DNA of 64,000 bases from Dictyophora rubrovolvata (lineage: Eukaryota > Basidiomycota > Agaricomycetes > Phallales > Phallaceae): NCBI GenBank assembly GCA_029959195.1, contig CP114125.1:992001-1056000 (forward strand). Reading direction: 5' to 3'. Shown here piece after piece: positions 46,892 to 58,855 of the stretch (position 1 is the first letter of the stretch; each line of letters opens with the position of its first letter). Under the pieces are notes generated by a model. That model worked only from the letters and a program-made list of their open reading frames with translations, did no database searches and was not told the DNA's origin. Both the position numbers and the translations under genes were made by a program.

Positions 46892-46990
46892 CTGTTAGGG
46901 CAACTCAGGGCACACACCTAGAGGAGGGAAAACCTAAGATCTATTCATGGGAAATGACTAGCTACTCACCTAGAGGAGGGAAAACAGGGT
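46892..46990 (-). repeat. Fragment of the TGTCAG...CTAACA LTR family
   Basis: It begins TGTTAGGGCAACTCAGGGC on the plus strand, that is, the LTR 3' end read backwards, with the CACCTAGAGGAGGGAAAAC blocks. It is cut off where Tc1-related sequence begins. Confidence 0.6.
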
Positions 46991-47029
46991 TCAGCAAGTC
47001 CATGAACTTGAAAAGATCACTCAAGAAAT

Positions 47030-48056
47030 GCTGGGAAGCCAGTTGACAGGCAACTACAGCAGTAGATGCCTGAAAAATTTTACAATCCTCTGGTGAAATG
47101 TCTCTCCATACTAGCACACTGCAGCAATCCTTAAAAAAACTTGGTCTTAAGTCTACCACAAAGATCAAACGACCACTGCATACAACTCAGCATAAGAGGG
47201 AGAGGCTTGACTGGGCCATTAAATACCAATTTTGGATGATTGAGGACTGGAAAAGGGTGGTTTGGTCAGACAAAACAAAAATAAATCATTTCAAGTGTGA
47301 TGGCCAGGGGAAGGCTTAAATGACTGGCTGGTTGATAAGACTGTGAAGCATGGTGGTGGTAGTATCATGGTGTGGGGATGTTTCTGCTGGGATGGGGTGG
47401 GCCAGGCAACAGATATAGATGGAATAATGAATGCAGATATATACTACAAAATCCTGGAGAAATATCTGAGGGGGTCTCTGAAGAAATCTAGAAAAAGAGT
47501 CTGTGATATCATCTTCCAGCAGGACAATGACCTGAAACACACCTCCAAAAAAGCCAAAGATTGGTTCAAAGACAATAGAATCGAAGTTATGAAATGGCCT
47601 CCACAATCACCGGACCTTAATCCAATAGAACACCTTTGGAGTATTGTAAAACAGTGGCTTTCCCAGTATGACAACCCCAACCAGCATACATGGACTCCAG
47701 GAGAGAGTTTTAGAGGTTTGGTCTAGAATAGAAGTTGAAGTTTGACAGGATTTAATTGAAAGTATGCCTAGACGAGTAGAGGCAGTGTTAAAAGCCAAAG
47801 GTGACTATACAAAGTACTAGATTCATGATACTCACAATGCAAGCAAAACTGTACACCTGAGCTTGTCACAAAGCTAGGCTAATATACTGTAAACAAGTAA
47901 TCAATTTTTTAATTGGTCTTAACGAAATTTGTAGTTAATATATTAAACTAATCACACAAATATTTTCAGAATTCTAAAGAATTTATTGAGCTTTGTATTA
48001 ATAACATTTGTGTGCTAAAAGTTACAAACACATGTACAGTTTTGTGCATCACTGTA
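47030..48056 (+). mobile_element. Third Tc1/mariner copy, 5'-truncated and decayed
   Basis: The transposase starts mid-gene with a match to the GQATTAVD region, then runs [54 protein letters not shown] and [14 protein letters not shown]. At least two frame breaks and a short deletion in the central part are visible. The inner repeat (GCAAGCAAAACTGTACACC) follows the end of the coding part, and the outer end is GTGCATCACTG at 48,044-48,054 followed by TA. The 5' end with its N-terminal domain is missing. Most CpG positions of the younger copy read TG or CA here. Confidence 0.8.
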
Positions 48057-50042
48057 ATAAAGTTGAGATATTTTCCAGTGTGTGCATGAGTCAGCTTAAT
48101 ATAAGTCCAGAATTGGTCTTCATTTGCCCTTCATGCTGATACTGTCACACCGAGGAAGGAGTAAACATTTGGAGAGATCCACCTGTCAATGCCAATATGA
48201 ACCTTTCCTGTATAATTATAGACATCAAATGTGTAAAGACAGTCAACTATATTAATACCTGAAAATAGTGTTGAACTTCATCTCAACATGCATCAAACAT
48301 CTCTTGATACTGTCATCTGTGCATGGTTGCATGACAGTTGAACATCCAGAAGATTTTGACAGACTCTTTGTCCTCAATAATTGAGTATGGCCTGAAGTTC
48401 CTTAAGACCCACTTTACAATAAGTTAGCAAAACTGTCCTATGGTAAAGGAGGAGCCTCTGGTGAAAGCTCCAAGTGCATCAGTCATGGCATTTTCCTGCA
48501 GATTGCGAGCCTTTGCATGTCAGCTCAGGTTTGAGCTACTGTCCTCTATATGTTTGCACAGCAATAGATGGATGCCTGTTTGTGTTGATAAGAACATTAA
48601 CAAAATTGGGCAGGAAGGAACTTACTTTATTTTATGCAGTGAAACATGTAGTAGACATGTTCAGAACCATCTTGCATTTTCTGAGATATGTTGGGGGGTA
48701 AAAGGTGAAGTGGCTGTAATAGGGACTTGTCCAGTAAGCCATTTGTAACTCTGGATTGGAATATTAGGTTGAGATACATTTGGAATTGTGAGTCAGAAAA
48801 TGGACGCACACTTAATATCTCTTCCTGAAATTACTCTTCAACATTGAAACATTGGTGGAATCACTTTTCATTCTCAGTTCTTTTAGAATGGAGGGATTTT
48901 GATTTATAGAGGTGTGAGGTTTTTAAGCTACAGTATTACTGGATTTCTTCTTTTTAGGAGAGACAGCTGCCTTGTTTCTGGGGTATGGTGAAATCTTATA
49001 TGGATCTAGATGGTGAGACTCTAAGGTTATTAATTGTTTGTATTTTCTGACAGATCAGAGGAAAGAAAAATACAAGCAAAGGAGGACATGGGAGGGAAGA
49101 TGAAGGAAGCCATGTCACTAAGATTACATTAGGCTGTTAAAGTCCCAACTACTTTTCTGACAGCTGTCACCCAAATTTGGAACAGATGTCAAGTCATGTT
49201 ATGCTGTCATAATGACAGGAGCAAATTCAGTGGCCTACAGAAGATGGTCAGTGAACAATAGGAGTTCATTGAGTATAGATTAAACTACCTTACTAAGTCT
49301 GAAGTTTGCCAGTCATTCCTTTATTTAGTTACATCTGTAATTTGGTGCCAGTTCAAGGTGCTTGACATGTTCTGGACAACCAAGCTAAGTTTGGAAGTAT
49401 GCCAAACACTGTTGAGGATCAAGCTTGAAGGTATATAGAAGCTAGTAAGTAGTTCATTTCTCGCAAGTAATTCATGCATTCCAATACATCCCTTAGATTC
49501 TATTCCTGATACAAAGATCCCATTGGCATTATCCAAACACAGTCTAGCAAGGTCAATAGTGTCAAAAGTATGTAGGTAAGCACTTTCTCATTCAACTCAT
49601 GGTTGTTATTCATTCTATTACAGTCTAGTGTTGTGATGCAGGGCCATATGATGACAGGCCTCTTTCACAAACAACCATAACCATGTTCATGATGCAACAT
49701 CATTTACACTCTTGTCTGAAGACCAGATCAGTTGTGCTCTGGGTAATGAGGGTGTTCCAGAGCAATGCTTGGATATGTCATAGACTGCTGCCACTATGGT
49801 TTATTCTTTTGGAGCATTCATTTATATACAGCTCACAGTGCAAACATTGGATGTACTATGCTTCCTCTTTGCAGTTGATTTCTCTAGAGATACCCCAGCT
49901 CATGTCCCTGTGTTTGACAACATATAATGGTGTATGTGCATTGCAGAGGGGGAGGATTGCATTGGAGAGGGTTGTGGAATTGAAACTCAGACCAATTCAC
50001 AGGAGTAGCTGTGCTTCTTATTAAAAATATAATGTGCCTGAA
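48057..50042. other. Two kb of CpG-depleted sequence, no gene recognised
   Basis: Short frames on both strands (for example 48,440-48,748 and 49,683-50,024, plus strand) lack domains and splice structure. CpG is almost absent. It is most likely unidentified transposon remains. Confidence 0.35.
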
Positions 50043-50355
50043 TGTAACAGTTGAGAATAGGGGGTATAAGGGGATAGAGAGCCCCTAGGCCTGGGACTAT
50101 GTAGAAGTCCCAGAATCCCCATTTACTGGGGATTTGTAGTGCAGTTTGCTACCGCGTCACAGTGTGACTCTAAGCGCCCATCACACCTCTACAGCAGTGT
50201 GACAGAGTAGTTAGAGTTCTTTACTTTTAATCCACTACACTGTATGCTTATCCTGTATTAGCTACTGAGCAATATCAAGGAATTCTGTGTATTTGTGGAG
50301 TCTTAAGTCATGAAGGTTTTAATAGGCCCCATTGGTCTATTTTAAAACTGCTACA
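50043..50355 (+). mobile_element. Solo LTR, TGTAAC...GCTACA family, target duplication CTGAA
   Basis: It runs from TGTAACAGTTGAGAATAGGG to AAACTGCTACA (313 bases) and is flanked by CTGAA on both sides. It is similar along its length to the copy at 43.5 kb. It looks whole. Confidence 0.82.
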
Positions 50356-50479
50356 CTGAAGCTTCTGAATTGGCTGTGCCCCCCAGCAGTCTGAATATTC
50401 AAACATTGCTGCTTAATTTTATGCTGCTGATGAAGCTTGTTGTGCAGGCTTCAGAATCAGTTTTTCACTATCACATCAG

Positions 50480-50650
50480 GTCTCTGTAATAGAATGTCCC
50501 ATTAGGACTCCCTGGGTCCTATAGGCAGATATAGTGTAGTTCTATAACCACCATTAGCACATTATAGTGTGATACTTTAGCACTCATCACACCTGTACAA
50601 TGTGACTCACCCAGTTCTTACTTTTCCACTATACTGCATCAGTGATCTTT
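50480..50650 (+). repeat. Partial copy of the TGTAAC LTR family
   Basis: It shares the ATAGTGTGA, TAGCACTCATCACACCTGTA and CACTATACTGCAT blocks with the 43.5 and 50.0 kb copies. Both ends are missing. Confidence 0.5.
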
Positions 50651-50869
50651 TACAGTGGGTGCTAAAACCCACACATCTCACACCTCATTCTCAGATGCTC
50701 TCAGAATGTCCCAGACAATCTGAGACCAATTATTTATCTTTTTCCTCATTTTATCTTGTTTATTTTACAACTATTCTAACTATCTTTACTCTACTACTAT
50801 AGAAAACAGTCTGGTAGGTCACTTTACTATTGACTATGTAATTAGACCCTTTCTCTTCCATCATCCAAA

Positions 50870-52330
50870 TACATCACCAGTCCCACAAATTTAGGTGAGA
50901 GAGGACACAGCTGTACAACAGAAGCAATATGATTTACACTGGTGTGAACCATCTTCATCCTAAGTTTTTGTGGCACTGTACATTTTCATAACAGGATCTA
51001 ATTTGGATAGTGAATAACTCGTGAGGAATAGTTGGATGGAAGACCATGCATAGTTGACCTGCAAGGAATCCTAAGGAACTCAGTAAGTGAATGATACTTA
51101 CATTGTAAATTTGAAAAATAACCTGTGATTCCAATTTGAACAATATCTCCATCCAGATTGGTACCAATGAATATGATGTCACGCCATGGACCATATCCAA
51201 GAAGTGATATTTATCTGGCATTTCACTGTATAAGCCCATCCCCATCCTTGAGTACTGTCACCATATTAATATAGCTTTGTATCACTGAACTTCTGTTTCA
51301 AAGGTAGAGGAATCTATATCAAAATATTCTTTTGAAAGGGTGGTCTCAGACCCTACTTTACTCCATTGAGGCCTCTTGGCCAATGTTGGCCTGTACACAA
51401 GTGCGTTGGAATTGGAATCAATGAGAGGTCTTCTTTTTCTTCATTTTTATCTTCCATGTGGATAATGAAGATGCATATGAAGCTTTGGGATGTTGAAATG
51501 TTCAAGAACACTGTTCTTTCCTCTCTGTGCACCAGTTGTGATGAAAATGTGTTTGTATTCATGAAATATGTTATTGTAAGTGCTAAGTTGAGAGAGAGTT
51601 TCTTCTGTGTGTGAATGATATTGTGGTGTGTAGATGAATCAAGCTCTGCTCTTGTTGCACAAAATGCATCTCGTGGCACATCTATCCACTGATAGCAGTG
51701 TGGTGTTCATTGCCTGACCACTGGGATATCTTTGAGATCAGCCATTGGAATGCAGATTGCTTTGTAATTTGCTGCCAAGTAACCAACTGTACCAAGGAAG
51801 CTCAACAATTAGTTGTACTTTCCACTTCTCTATCTTATTGTTTGGATCCATTTCTGGAACAATTCTGATGTGTTCATAGGCATCTTTTCCAACAAACTTC
51901 TCTATTTGTGGTGTATTACATTGTGCAGAATCACAGTAAGGGTGTTTTCAGTTTAAGTGTTCTTGTTTTGTTACAGTTGATATTAAAGAAACAAGGTCTC
52001 CTCCTTTGTTAGGCTTTGGCAAAATCAACAAAGGTAAAGTGTTAGTCCCTGTTGCCAACTGCCATCTAATATGCATTCTTTTTAGCCTGCCAGAGTGTGT
52101 ATAGCACTTCAGGACAATGACTTGGTCACCAAGAATATAATTTATTTTCATCAAAGGTTCATATGACATAATTGATCTTTCAGAAAGTAATTCTGAAGTC
52201 TTTGCTGTCTGAGATCCTCTGCTTCAGTCTGTAGCATTGTACAAACTTTGTCAAGTTCATCTTCAAAAGTGGTGACTACAGTTGAACTCATTGTGAATGC
52301 CTCATCTCATTCCATTTACTCGATGCTGAA
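50870..52330 (-). mobile_element. Gypsy-like pol remnant (reverse transcriptase/RNase H part)
   Basis: On the minus strand, fragments resemble the region after the RT domain of basidiomycete gypsy elements (FLGTVGYLAANYKAICIPM, then a PRDAFCATRAELD segment and an RNase H-like part down to about 50,900). It is heavily broken, with many interruptions, and CpG-poor, so it is an old fossil. The family assignment is moderately supported. Confidence 0.45.
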
Positions 52331-52611
52331 AGATAAAAGGAGTCCCAAGAATTATATCAGATTAATGATTTCAAACCAATGTGTACTCTTTATGTTTTGG
52401 TATTGAAATTTGACAGAGGTACTCCAAGCTATTTAGAGCATGAACCCTGTACTGCCATTTGCAAAGTAAGTGGTTTTGCTAATTGGTCTTTGGGCACTGT
52501 TTGTCTAGTACAACATATATAGGAACTAGCAGTATGTCAGACAGCTCTGACATTGTGGTTGCCTTTTGGCTAGGTGGTTAACACTACTGCTAGAGTGCCC
52601 TCTTACATAAC

Positions 52612-53191
52612 TGTTAGGGCAACTCAGGTTACACACCTAGAGGAGGGAAAACCTAAGAGAAAAAGCTTAGGGATCCCCTTCTAGGGAAAACAACTATATC
52701 ACAAGTGCTGCTAGTGTACTGTGACACTTGCCCTGCAATATATATAGTCTCTATCTCTAGAGGGAAAACTCTAAGCTTGTTTTCCTCTCTCTAGGTGCAT
52801 AGTTAGTGTTAGGGCAACTCAGGGCACACACCTAGAGGGAGGAAATCTATTGAACAGAACTACTAACTACACACAGAGAACAAGCTTAGGGTTTTCCCTC
52901 TAGGGATAGAGACTATATATACTACAGGACAAGTGCTCATAATCAATAGAAAGATCTCCACAGGATCTGTGGTGATAAGTTTGAGGATCACAAAGTGATT
53001 TGAGAGAATGGAAATAAGAGAAATGGTTCGGAATGATGAAATGATCCGAACTTTGAGACTTCGAAGTTTGAGGAAGTGATCGAAAATAGAACGGACAAAC
53101 TAGCATACTCTGACAGTTAGGAGTTCTGTTCAGTAGATCCTTAGGTTTTCCTTCCTCTAGGTGTGTGCCCTGAGTCACAATTGGCCTAACA
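52612..53191. mobile_element. Nested complex of three LTRs of one family, outer target duplication ATAAC
   Basis: The outer ends are mirror images (TGTTAGGGCAACTCAGG and the reverse of GGCCTAACA) and are flanked by ATAAC at 52,607-52,611 and 53,192-53,196. Inside lies a minus-strand LTR, 52,809-53,115, from the reverse of GAGTTGCCCTAACA to CATACTCTGACA, flanked by GTTAG on both sides. The LTR consensus is TGTCAG...CTAACA with a TATATATAG box. The outer unit reads as two head-to-head LTR copies, one shortened. Confidence 0.6.
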
Positions 53192-53884
53192 ATAACCATT
53201 ACATATTGTAAGCTGGGGAAGTGGACACAACATATAAGTTGAAGTCCCTCACCCTGTACTTCTGTACTCTCTCTTCCATTATCCCTGGTGGTCTGGACTT
53301 CTTCAGAATTATCCAGAATAGCCTCGGGGCAGCTGCCACTGTACATAACACTACACAAACTCTCAACTCAAAAACAGATTGTATGTACCCAACTCAGGAC
53401 ACATCTAACTTCAGTCATATTCCCTATAATATGCCACATCACACCTCAACTTATGCCCATCTTTCAATGGCTTCAAACTCAATAGGACATATGGGAGTAG
53501 CTCATGCATGCCCAATGCTCTTCTGAGACCTTTTAACTATCACCCTGGATGTTATTCTCAACCAGGTTCTTTTTATTGATCATAACATTGGAAACCTGCT
53601 TTCTCAAATAGATAAATCCTATACAACATATAACTCCCATTAGTTTTATGTAATTATAAATATAGCACCTGTGTTTGTTACTGAGCATGTGTGAGAATGT
53701 CTTCAGCTGACATAAGGCAGGAGGTGTTAAGATACCAAATCAAGAAGGAATATGAAGGTGGGCAAGAAAGATCTATACACAAAGATAAAAGTAAGTACAT
53801 TCTGAAGCTTTTATACTACTAGATTTTCTGATTATTAATAGAGATAAAATATAAAGAGATCAATGCTAAGTATTCCTTGGACAT

Positions 53885-54260
53885 AACAACTTGAACACTG
53901 CGGCCCTCACATTACCTCCTTTCTTATGGGTGAGCAACACGAGCACAAGTAGGAGCAATCAAGACAGGGTGGAGGAGGATAAGAAACGTGTCCAGAACAC
54001 ATTGTCATTTGAGAGGGTGTGAAATGAGGATGAGCATTCAGAATTTTAGAAGAAGGGGGGTTATTTTCGGAATTAGGAATAGAAAGAAACGAAGTAGGAT
54101 CAGTAAGTAAAGTAGAATGAGAAGAATTATAAATAAGATCAGAAGAAGTGGGAAGAGTTGAAAGACCAGGAGACATCTTTGTGTGGATTACTGTGCTCTC
54201 AATGCTATAAGAACTGTTATCTATTACCATTGGTTCAGGACCTTTAAATTGTGTTCAAGG
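53885..54260 (-). mobile_element. Inverted fragment of a second gypsy element (end of pol)
   Basis: Read on the minus strand it encodes the segment after integrase, including PEPMVIDNSSYSIES (chromodomain-like start), NNPPSSKILNAHPH and MCSGHVSYPPPP. This matches the end of pol of the plus-strand element at 56,280-56,480. It is a fragment placed next to that element's reverse transcriptase in the opposite direction. Confidence 0.65.
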
Positions 54261-55600
54261 CTGCAAAATTTTCTTCCTTATTGATCTCAAGAATGCTTTC
54301 AACCTCATCTGTATTTGAGAGGGAGATGAGTGGAAAACAGCTTTTTGGATGCATCTTGGCTTATTCAAATACACAGTTATGCTGTTCAGTCTGACCAATG
54401 CGCCAGCAACATTTCAGGCTTATGTTCAGGATGTTCTTCATGACTTGCTCGACATCATCTGTGTTGTCTATACTGATGACATTCTTATTTTTTCTCACAC
54501 ACCTCAAGAACACTGTTGTCTGGTCCTTGATCATCTTCACAAGGGTCACCTTTTTGCCAATGTTCAAAAATGACAGTTTCACAAATCCAAAGTTGAATAT
54601 CTTGGTTATATTATTAATGCTGATGGCATTAACATGTCTCCAAAGAAACTTTCCACAATTTTGGATTGGCCAGTCCCACATTCCATTAAAGATCTTCAAT
54701 TGTTTCTTGGTTTCGCAAATTTTTATCATTGATTCATTCCTGGTTTCTCTTGTGTTGCCTACCCCCTTTATTCTAATCTGCTTCTCCTTCTAATTCTTTC
54801 CCCCTTTCTGATAATGCTTTATCTGCTTTTAATACACTTAAATCCTTATTTGTTTCTGCTTCACTTCTTCTACATTTTAACCCCCTTCTTCCCTCCACTT
54901 TAATCACCAATGCTTCAGACTTTGCTATTTCTGCCATCCTGTTACAATCTGATTCATTGCTTATTTTTCCTGCAGACTTTCCCCCACCAAAATCAATTAT
55001 AATATTCATGTTAAAGAACTACTAGCTATTTGTCACTGTCTACTGCGATCACAGAAATCTACAATACTTTATGTTGGATAGGTTCCTTAATCATTTTGTC
55101 AAGCACGTTGGTCTATGTTCCTCAGCAAATTCAATTTTCAGTTCAATTTCCTTCCTGGCTCTCACAATCCTGCTGATGCTGCTTCATGTCACCCAGATTC
55201 TGCCTCTAGAGAGGGAGATGCTACCATCAACAACAAATGAAGACACTCCTTTCCAATTTCCACACCTCACACCTTTTTAAACACATTCTCTTGACTATTA
55301 CCATTTCAGCACTCAGAACTTTTAGTTTTGACTCTTCTGAGCTTGCAAATGAGTTCAAACCTGCATTCCAAACCGACACTGAGTGGGATGAAGCTGTTGC
55401 TTTAGGAGATGAGTCATTTTCTATCAGCAATGATTTGGTTTTTCACAAGGACCATCTTTTCATCCCCTCTGACCTGCATTTGAAGGTTCTTCACTCCCAT
55501 CATGATTCATAGCAGGCCACCCTGGTTGAGCCTGCACTACTGATCTAGTTGAATATGATTACTCATGGCCTGGTCTTTATCATTTTATCCGTAGTGAAAC

Positions 55601-55857
55601 TGTAATGGATCTACTGTATGTATGTGGTAGATACTTAGGCATTAATAAAATGTGCAAAGTGTTTTACACTTCACTATTATTACTCCCGGCATGAGCACCA
55701 GTACTCTACAACTAATAAGCCACGGCCTTAAAAGATGTCAAAGGCATCTCTCTTTTAGTCCATGTTAGCACTCTGTCCTAAATACAGTCTGTTGAACTGT
55801 TAAGTACAGGGCCTGTGGCACTGAGTGATAATACATATCCTGTAACAAAACATTACA
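55601..55857 (+). mobile_element. Solo LTR nested in the gypsy integrase region, target duplication GAAAC
   Basis: TGTAATGGATC...AACATTACA (257 bases) is flanked by GAAAC on both sides. It splits the gypsy pol between the zinc-binding and core parts of integrase. The ends resemble the TGTAAC/TGTAAT families at 43.5 and 50.0 kb. Confidence 0.75.
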
Positions 55858-56615
55858 GAAACAGTACAATACTTGTGTAAAAATCAAGGTTCATAAACCC
55901 TATGGTCTCCTTCAACCACTTGCTATTCCAGACTGTCCCTGGAAATTGATTTCCATGAATTTCATTGTGAAGTTACCAAAATTGCATGGGTATGACTCAA
56001 TTTGGGTTGTTTGTGATTGTCTTACTTGCGCTGTTCATTTTGTGCTAACTGTCAAGACCATTACAGTCCCTGAACTCACTTATCTCTTTTTGGATCACAT
56101 TTTTCGCTATCATGGCATTCCAGAGTCAATTATCTCAGACCGTGGTTTTGTTTTTGCTTTGAAATTTTGGTGCAAGTTCATGCTATTAATTGATGTGAAA
56201 TTGCTTATCACTCTCAAACTGATGGCTTGACTGAACATCAAATCAAACCTTGGAGACTTACCTTTGTGCATATTCTGAAAATAACCCCCCTTCTTCTAAT
56301 ATTCTGAATACTCATCCTCATTCCACATCTCTGGCCCAACCCTCTCATCATGTGTCTTATGAACCACCCTCTCAAATGATAATGTGTTCTGGACATGTTT
56401 CTTGTCCTCCTCCAGCCCGTCTTGATCCCAATATTCATGCTCCTACTCATGCTTGTGTTGCTTGCCCATAAGACAGGAGGTAATGTGAGGGCTGCAGTGT
56501 TCAAGTTGTTATGTCTGGATGTGTCACGCCCCATGTGCCCCATAGTCCAAATCCAGACTTATCCAAACTCCATACTCTATCATCTGTTCCACTCCCCTAA
56601 CTCTGCACTCCATAT

Positions 56616-56999
56616 TGGTTAGGGCAACTCAGGGCACACACCTAGAGGAGGGAAAATCTAAGTTCTATTCATAGGGAACAACTAGCTACTCATCTGGAGG
56701 AGAGAAAACCTAAGAGAAAAAGCTTAGGGATCCCCTTCTAGGGAAAACAACTATATATATGTGAGTACAAGTGCTTGGTTGATCCCCATGGGATCTGTGG
56801 TGATAACAAGTGGAAATGAGTAAGAACAAGAATTCAGTCTTTGACTGAATTCAAGAGAAGAAAGATTGAAAATGAGAAATAGATGGAATGAAGAGAATGA
56901 GAAAATGAGCAAAACAGAACAAACACAAAAAGAATGTGAATATGGGAAAACAGAAAGAGAAAATGATATACCACTAAGTGTTGCTAGCATACTATGACA
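56616..56999 (-). mobile_element. LTR of the TGTCAG...CTAACA family inside the gypsy 3' LTR
   Basis: It begins GGTTAGGGCAACTCAGGGC and ends CTAGCATACTATGACA on the plus strand. The gypsy LTR reads CACTCCATAT before it and CTTGTCTGTACCCCATATCAC after it, as in the uninterrupted copy at 44.5 kb. Flanks are only approximately duplicated. Confidence 0.65.
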
Positions 57000-57184
57000 G
57001 TATTCTTGTCTGTACCCCATATCACAGAATTTCCTTATGGGGAAGCTTGATACACCAGCCAATTGCACCATTCCTATATTTCTAAAAAAGCAATTACATG
57101 AAATACATCAAACAAACTCGCAGATTCCTAAATTTTTTATGTCTATGAGAACACAGTGTCATCAAACATCACTTTTTTTTACAA

Positions 57185-58560
57185 TTCAGGTTCCCCTTCT
57201 TCAGTGCCGGTGGTCAAACCTGACATATCTTTGTAATGCTCAATCTCAGCAAGGGCCACAATATCACAGATGTAAAAAGTTAGCTGTTTTTTGCAACTGT
57301 CTTCCCATCTGCAATACAATATTTTATTCTCCATTTTAGGCCGCCAACCTGTAAGCCGAACAGAAAAGGTGAGGAGGACCGGAGTACCCTCTCTAAGTTC
57401 TTCAGGTAAATCTGGTAAAGATTTGATAGAGGACAGTCTAAAAGGCTTGGTACCATCTTTGGCATGTACTGTAAAGTGTTCCTAGAATCATGGAGATGTA
57501 GAACAAACTTTTAACACTCACACGGTGCAGAAGGTCTCAATGGACCGGAAACATTGGATTTGCTATCTATGTTGATTCCAAGTGAGCGGGAATGTTGGTA
57601 CCAGTATTGCAAAAAGACATACCTTTTTGTACTGTTTTAAAGTAAATTCCCCTCGCCAGAGTTTTTATGTATATGTCTCAAACATTAAATGCACCAGCCA
57701 TGAGGGTGAAGATGCGATTCCATATAAAGTCCCAGGGTTTGACTGCAACAGCATAAATACCATAAGTATTGTTACACTCTACCAGAGCACTGTAGGTCAT
57801 GCATCCTGTTAAGAAAAAGAACAAGGCAATGGTTCTCCTGTTTGTCTGGTTAAGATAACCATCTGTCATTTTCAAGTCTCCAAGTTTAAAGGAGAATATG
57901 TTGATCACTGAATCTGTACCATCATTCAAAGAACACATAATGAATCGGCTAGAACTGTCATTCAATAAAAGCCATCGGTCACATTAAACAAATGTGCCAT
58001 TCAATGTCCTCTGAGAGACTCAGCTCTTGTAACTCAAAAGTTTCTATAGGACTAATATTGTCGTTCCAAGCTATGAAACTAGACCTTGTGCTGGGTAGAT
58101 GTTGAAAGCTAGCCATGAATTTAACCCTAAGCACCCACCTCGACTGTATCGGATAAGATGGCAATGCATTCATCACAATCTTCCACCAAATGCTTATGTC
58201 TTTCAAATTTATCCTTTCTGGAATGAATATCTGGTCAAGTGCATTCAAGAAGACCTTTTCATCCTCATCTGTGGTACCAATAGTGGTGCCATTGTTATTG
58301 GCATTGGATTTGTCGTCCACATTGTCCTATCGCACATTTTTTGGACTGAGCATTGGGAGACATCAAAAGTCATAGCTGCTTACGGCCTGATCACGTACAG
58401 AGGTATCCAGCCTATACGTAGAAACATCAGCTACAAATTGTGATCAATGGTCATATAACATGTACTTTGCCCTTTTTGTAGTGTCATTCAGTTCAGGTGA
58501 ATCAATTTATTTATGCATGCTGTTTGGACCTCTCGGCCTTTTCAATATAGCTGACATGGT
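57185..58560 (-). pseudogene. Unrecognised multi-exon gene or gene remnant
   Basis: Several minus-strand segments look like exons of one protein: a 58,320-57,985 segment (IWWKIVMNALPSYPIQSRWV, HLPSTRSSFIAWNDNIS); 57,965-57,690 (SSRFIMCSLNDGTD, FFFLTGCMTYSALVECNN, AVAVKPWDFIWNR); and 57,480-57,200 (FRLSSIKSLPDLPEEL, LLTFSVRLTGWRPKME). A possible start MSAILKRPRGPNS lies at about 58,559. The join near 57,990 cannot be made with a normal intron, so decay is likely. CpG is higher than in the flanking fossils. No family is recognised. Confidence 0.4.
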
Positions 58561-58855
58561 TTTCTTCTGCTTCGTTGAAGTTCAAAGGTGTGTTATGTTC
58601 ATATAAAGGAAAATACATTATAACACCCACACTAAATACTTACAATGTTCAAGTATATACCTGATAACATCATCGTTCGGAGGGAGAGGAAATCATTGTG
58701 CCAACGTGAATATAAAGATCATCAATGAGTAGAATCTATGTAAATACATTTTTTAGATAAGCAGTGGATTTTTATAATCAGAATGTGAAATAATGCAGCA
58801 AGTTCATCAATAAAGTACTGTTCAAGAATATTATCAGACATGACTCATAGATCAG

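Larger units (their letters stand above)
53197..57060 (+). mobile_element. Ty3/gypsy retrotransposon fossil
   Basis: The parts lie in plus order: a 5' LTR remnant ending GTACATAACA (53,350); a poorly preserved internal region; reverse transcriptase (about 54,268-54,730, with NAPATFQAYV and VYTDDILIFS); RNase H region to about 55,010; integrase (about 55,900-56,230, with GYDSIWVVCDCLT and ISDRGF); a purine-rich tract near 56,471; and a 3' LTR from 56,522 (TGTCACGCCCCATG). Two LTRs of other families have inserted into it. It is broken in many places and old. Confidence 0.8.

Noticed and set aside
51353-51679. 108-residue minus-strand frame as a host gene
   Set aside because: Part of it fits the gypsy-like remnant in order and strand, and the rest is low-complexity.
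52607-53196. Interpretation as a DNA transposon with long terminal inverted repeats
   Set aside because: The nested copy with its own 5-base duplication has distinct TGTCAG and CTAACA ends, which fits an LTR better; the palindromic outer form is reported as a finding instead.
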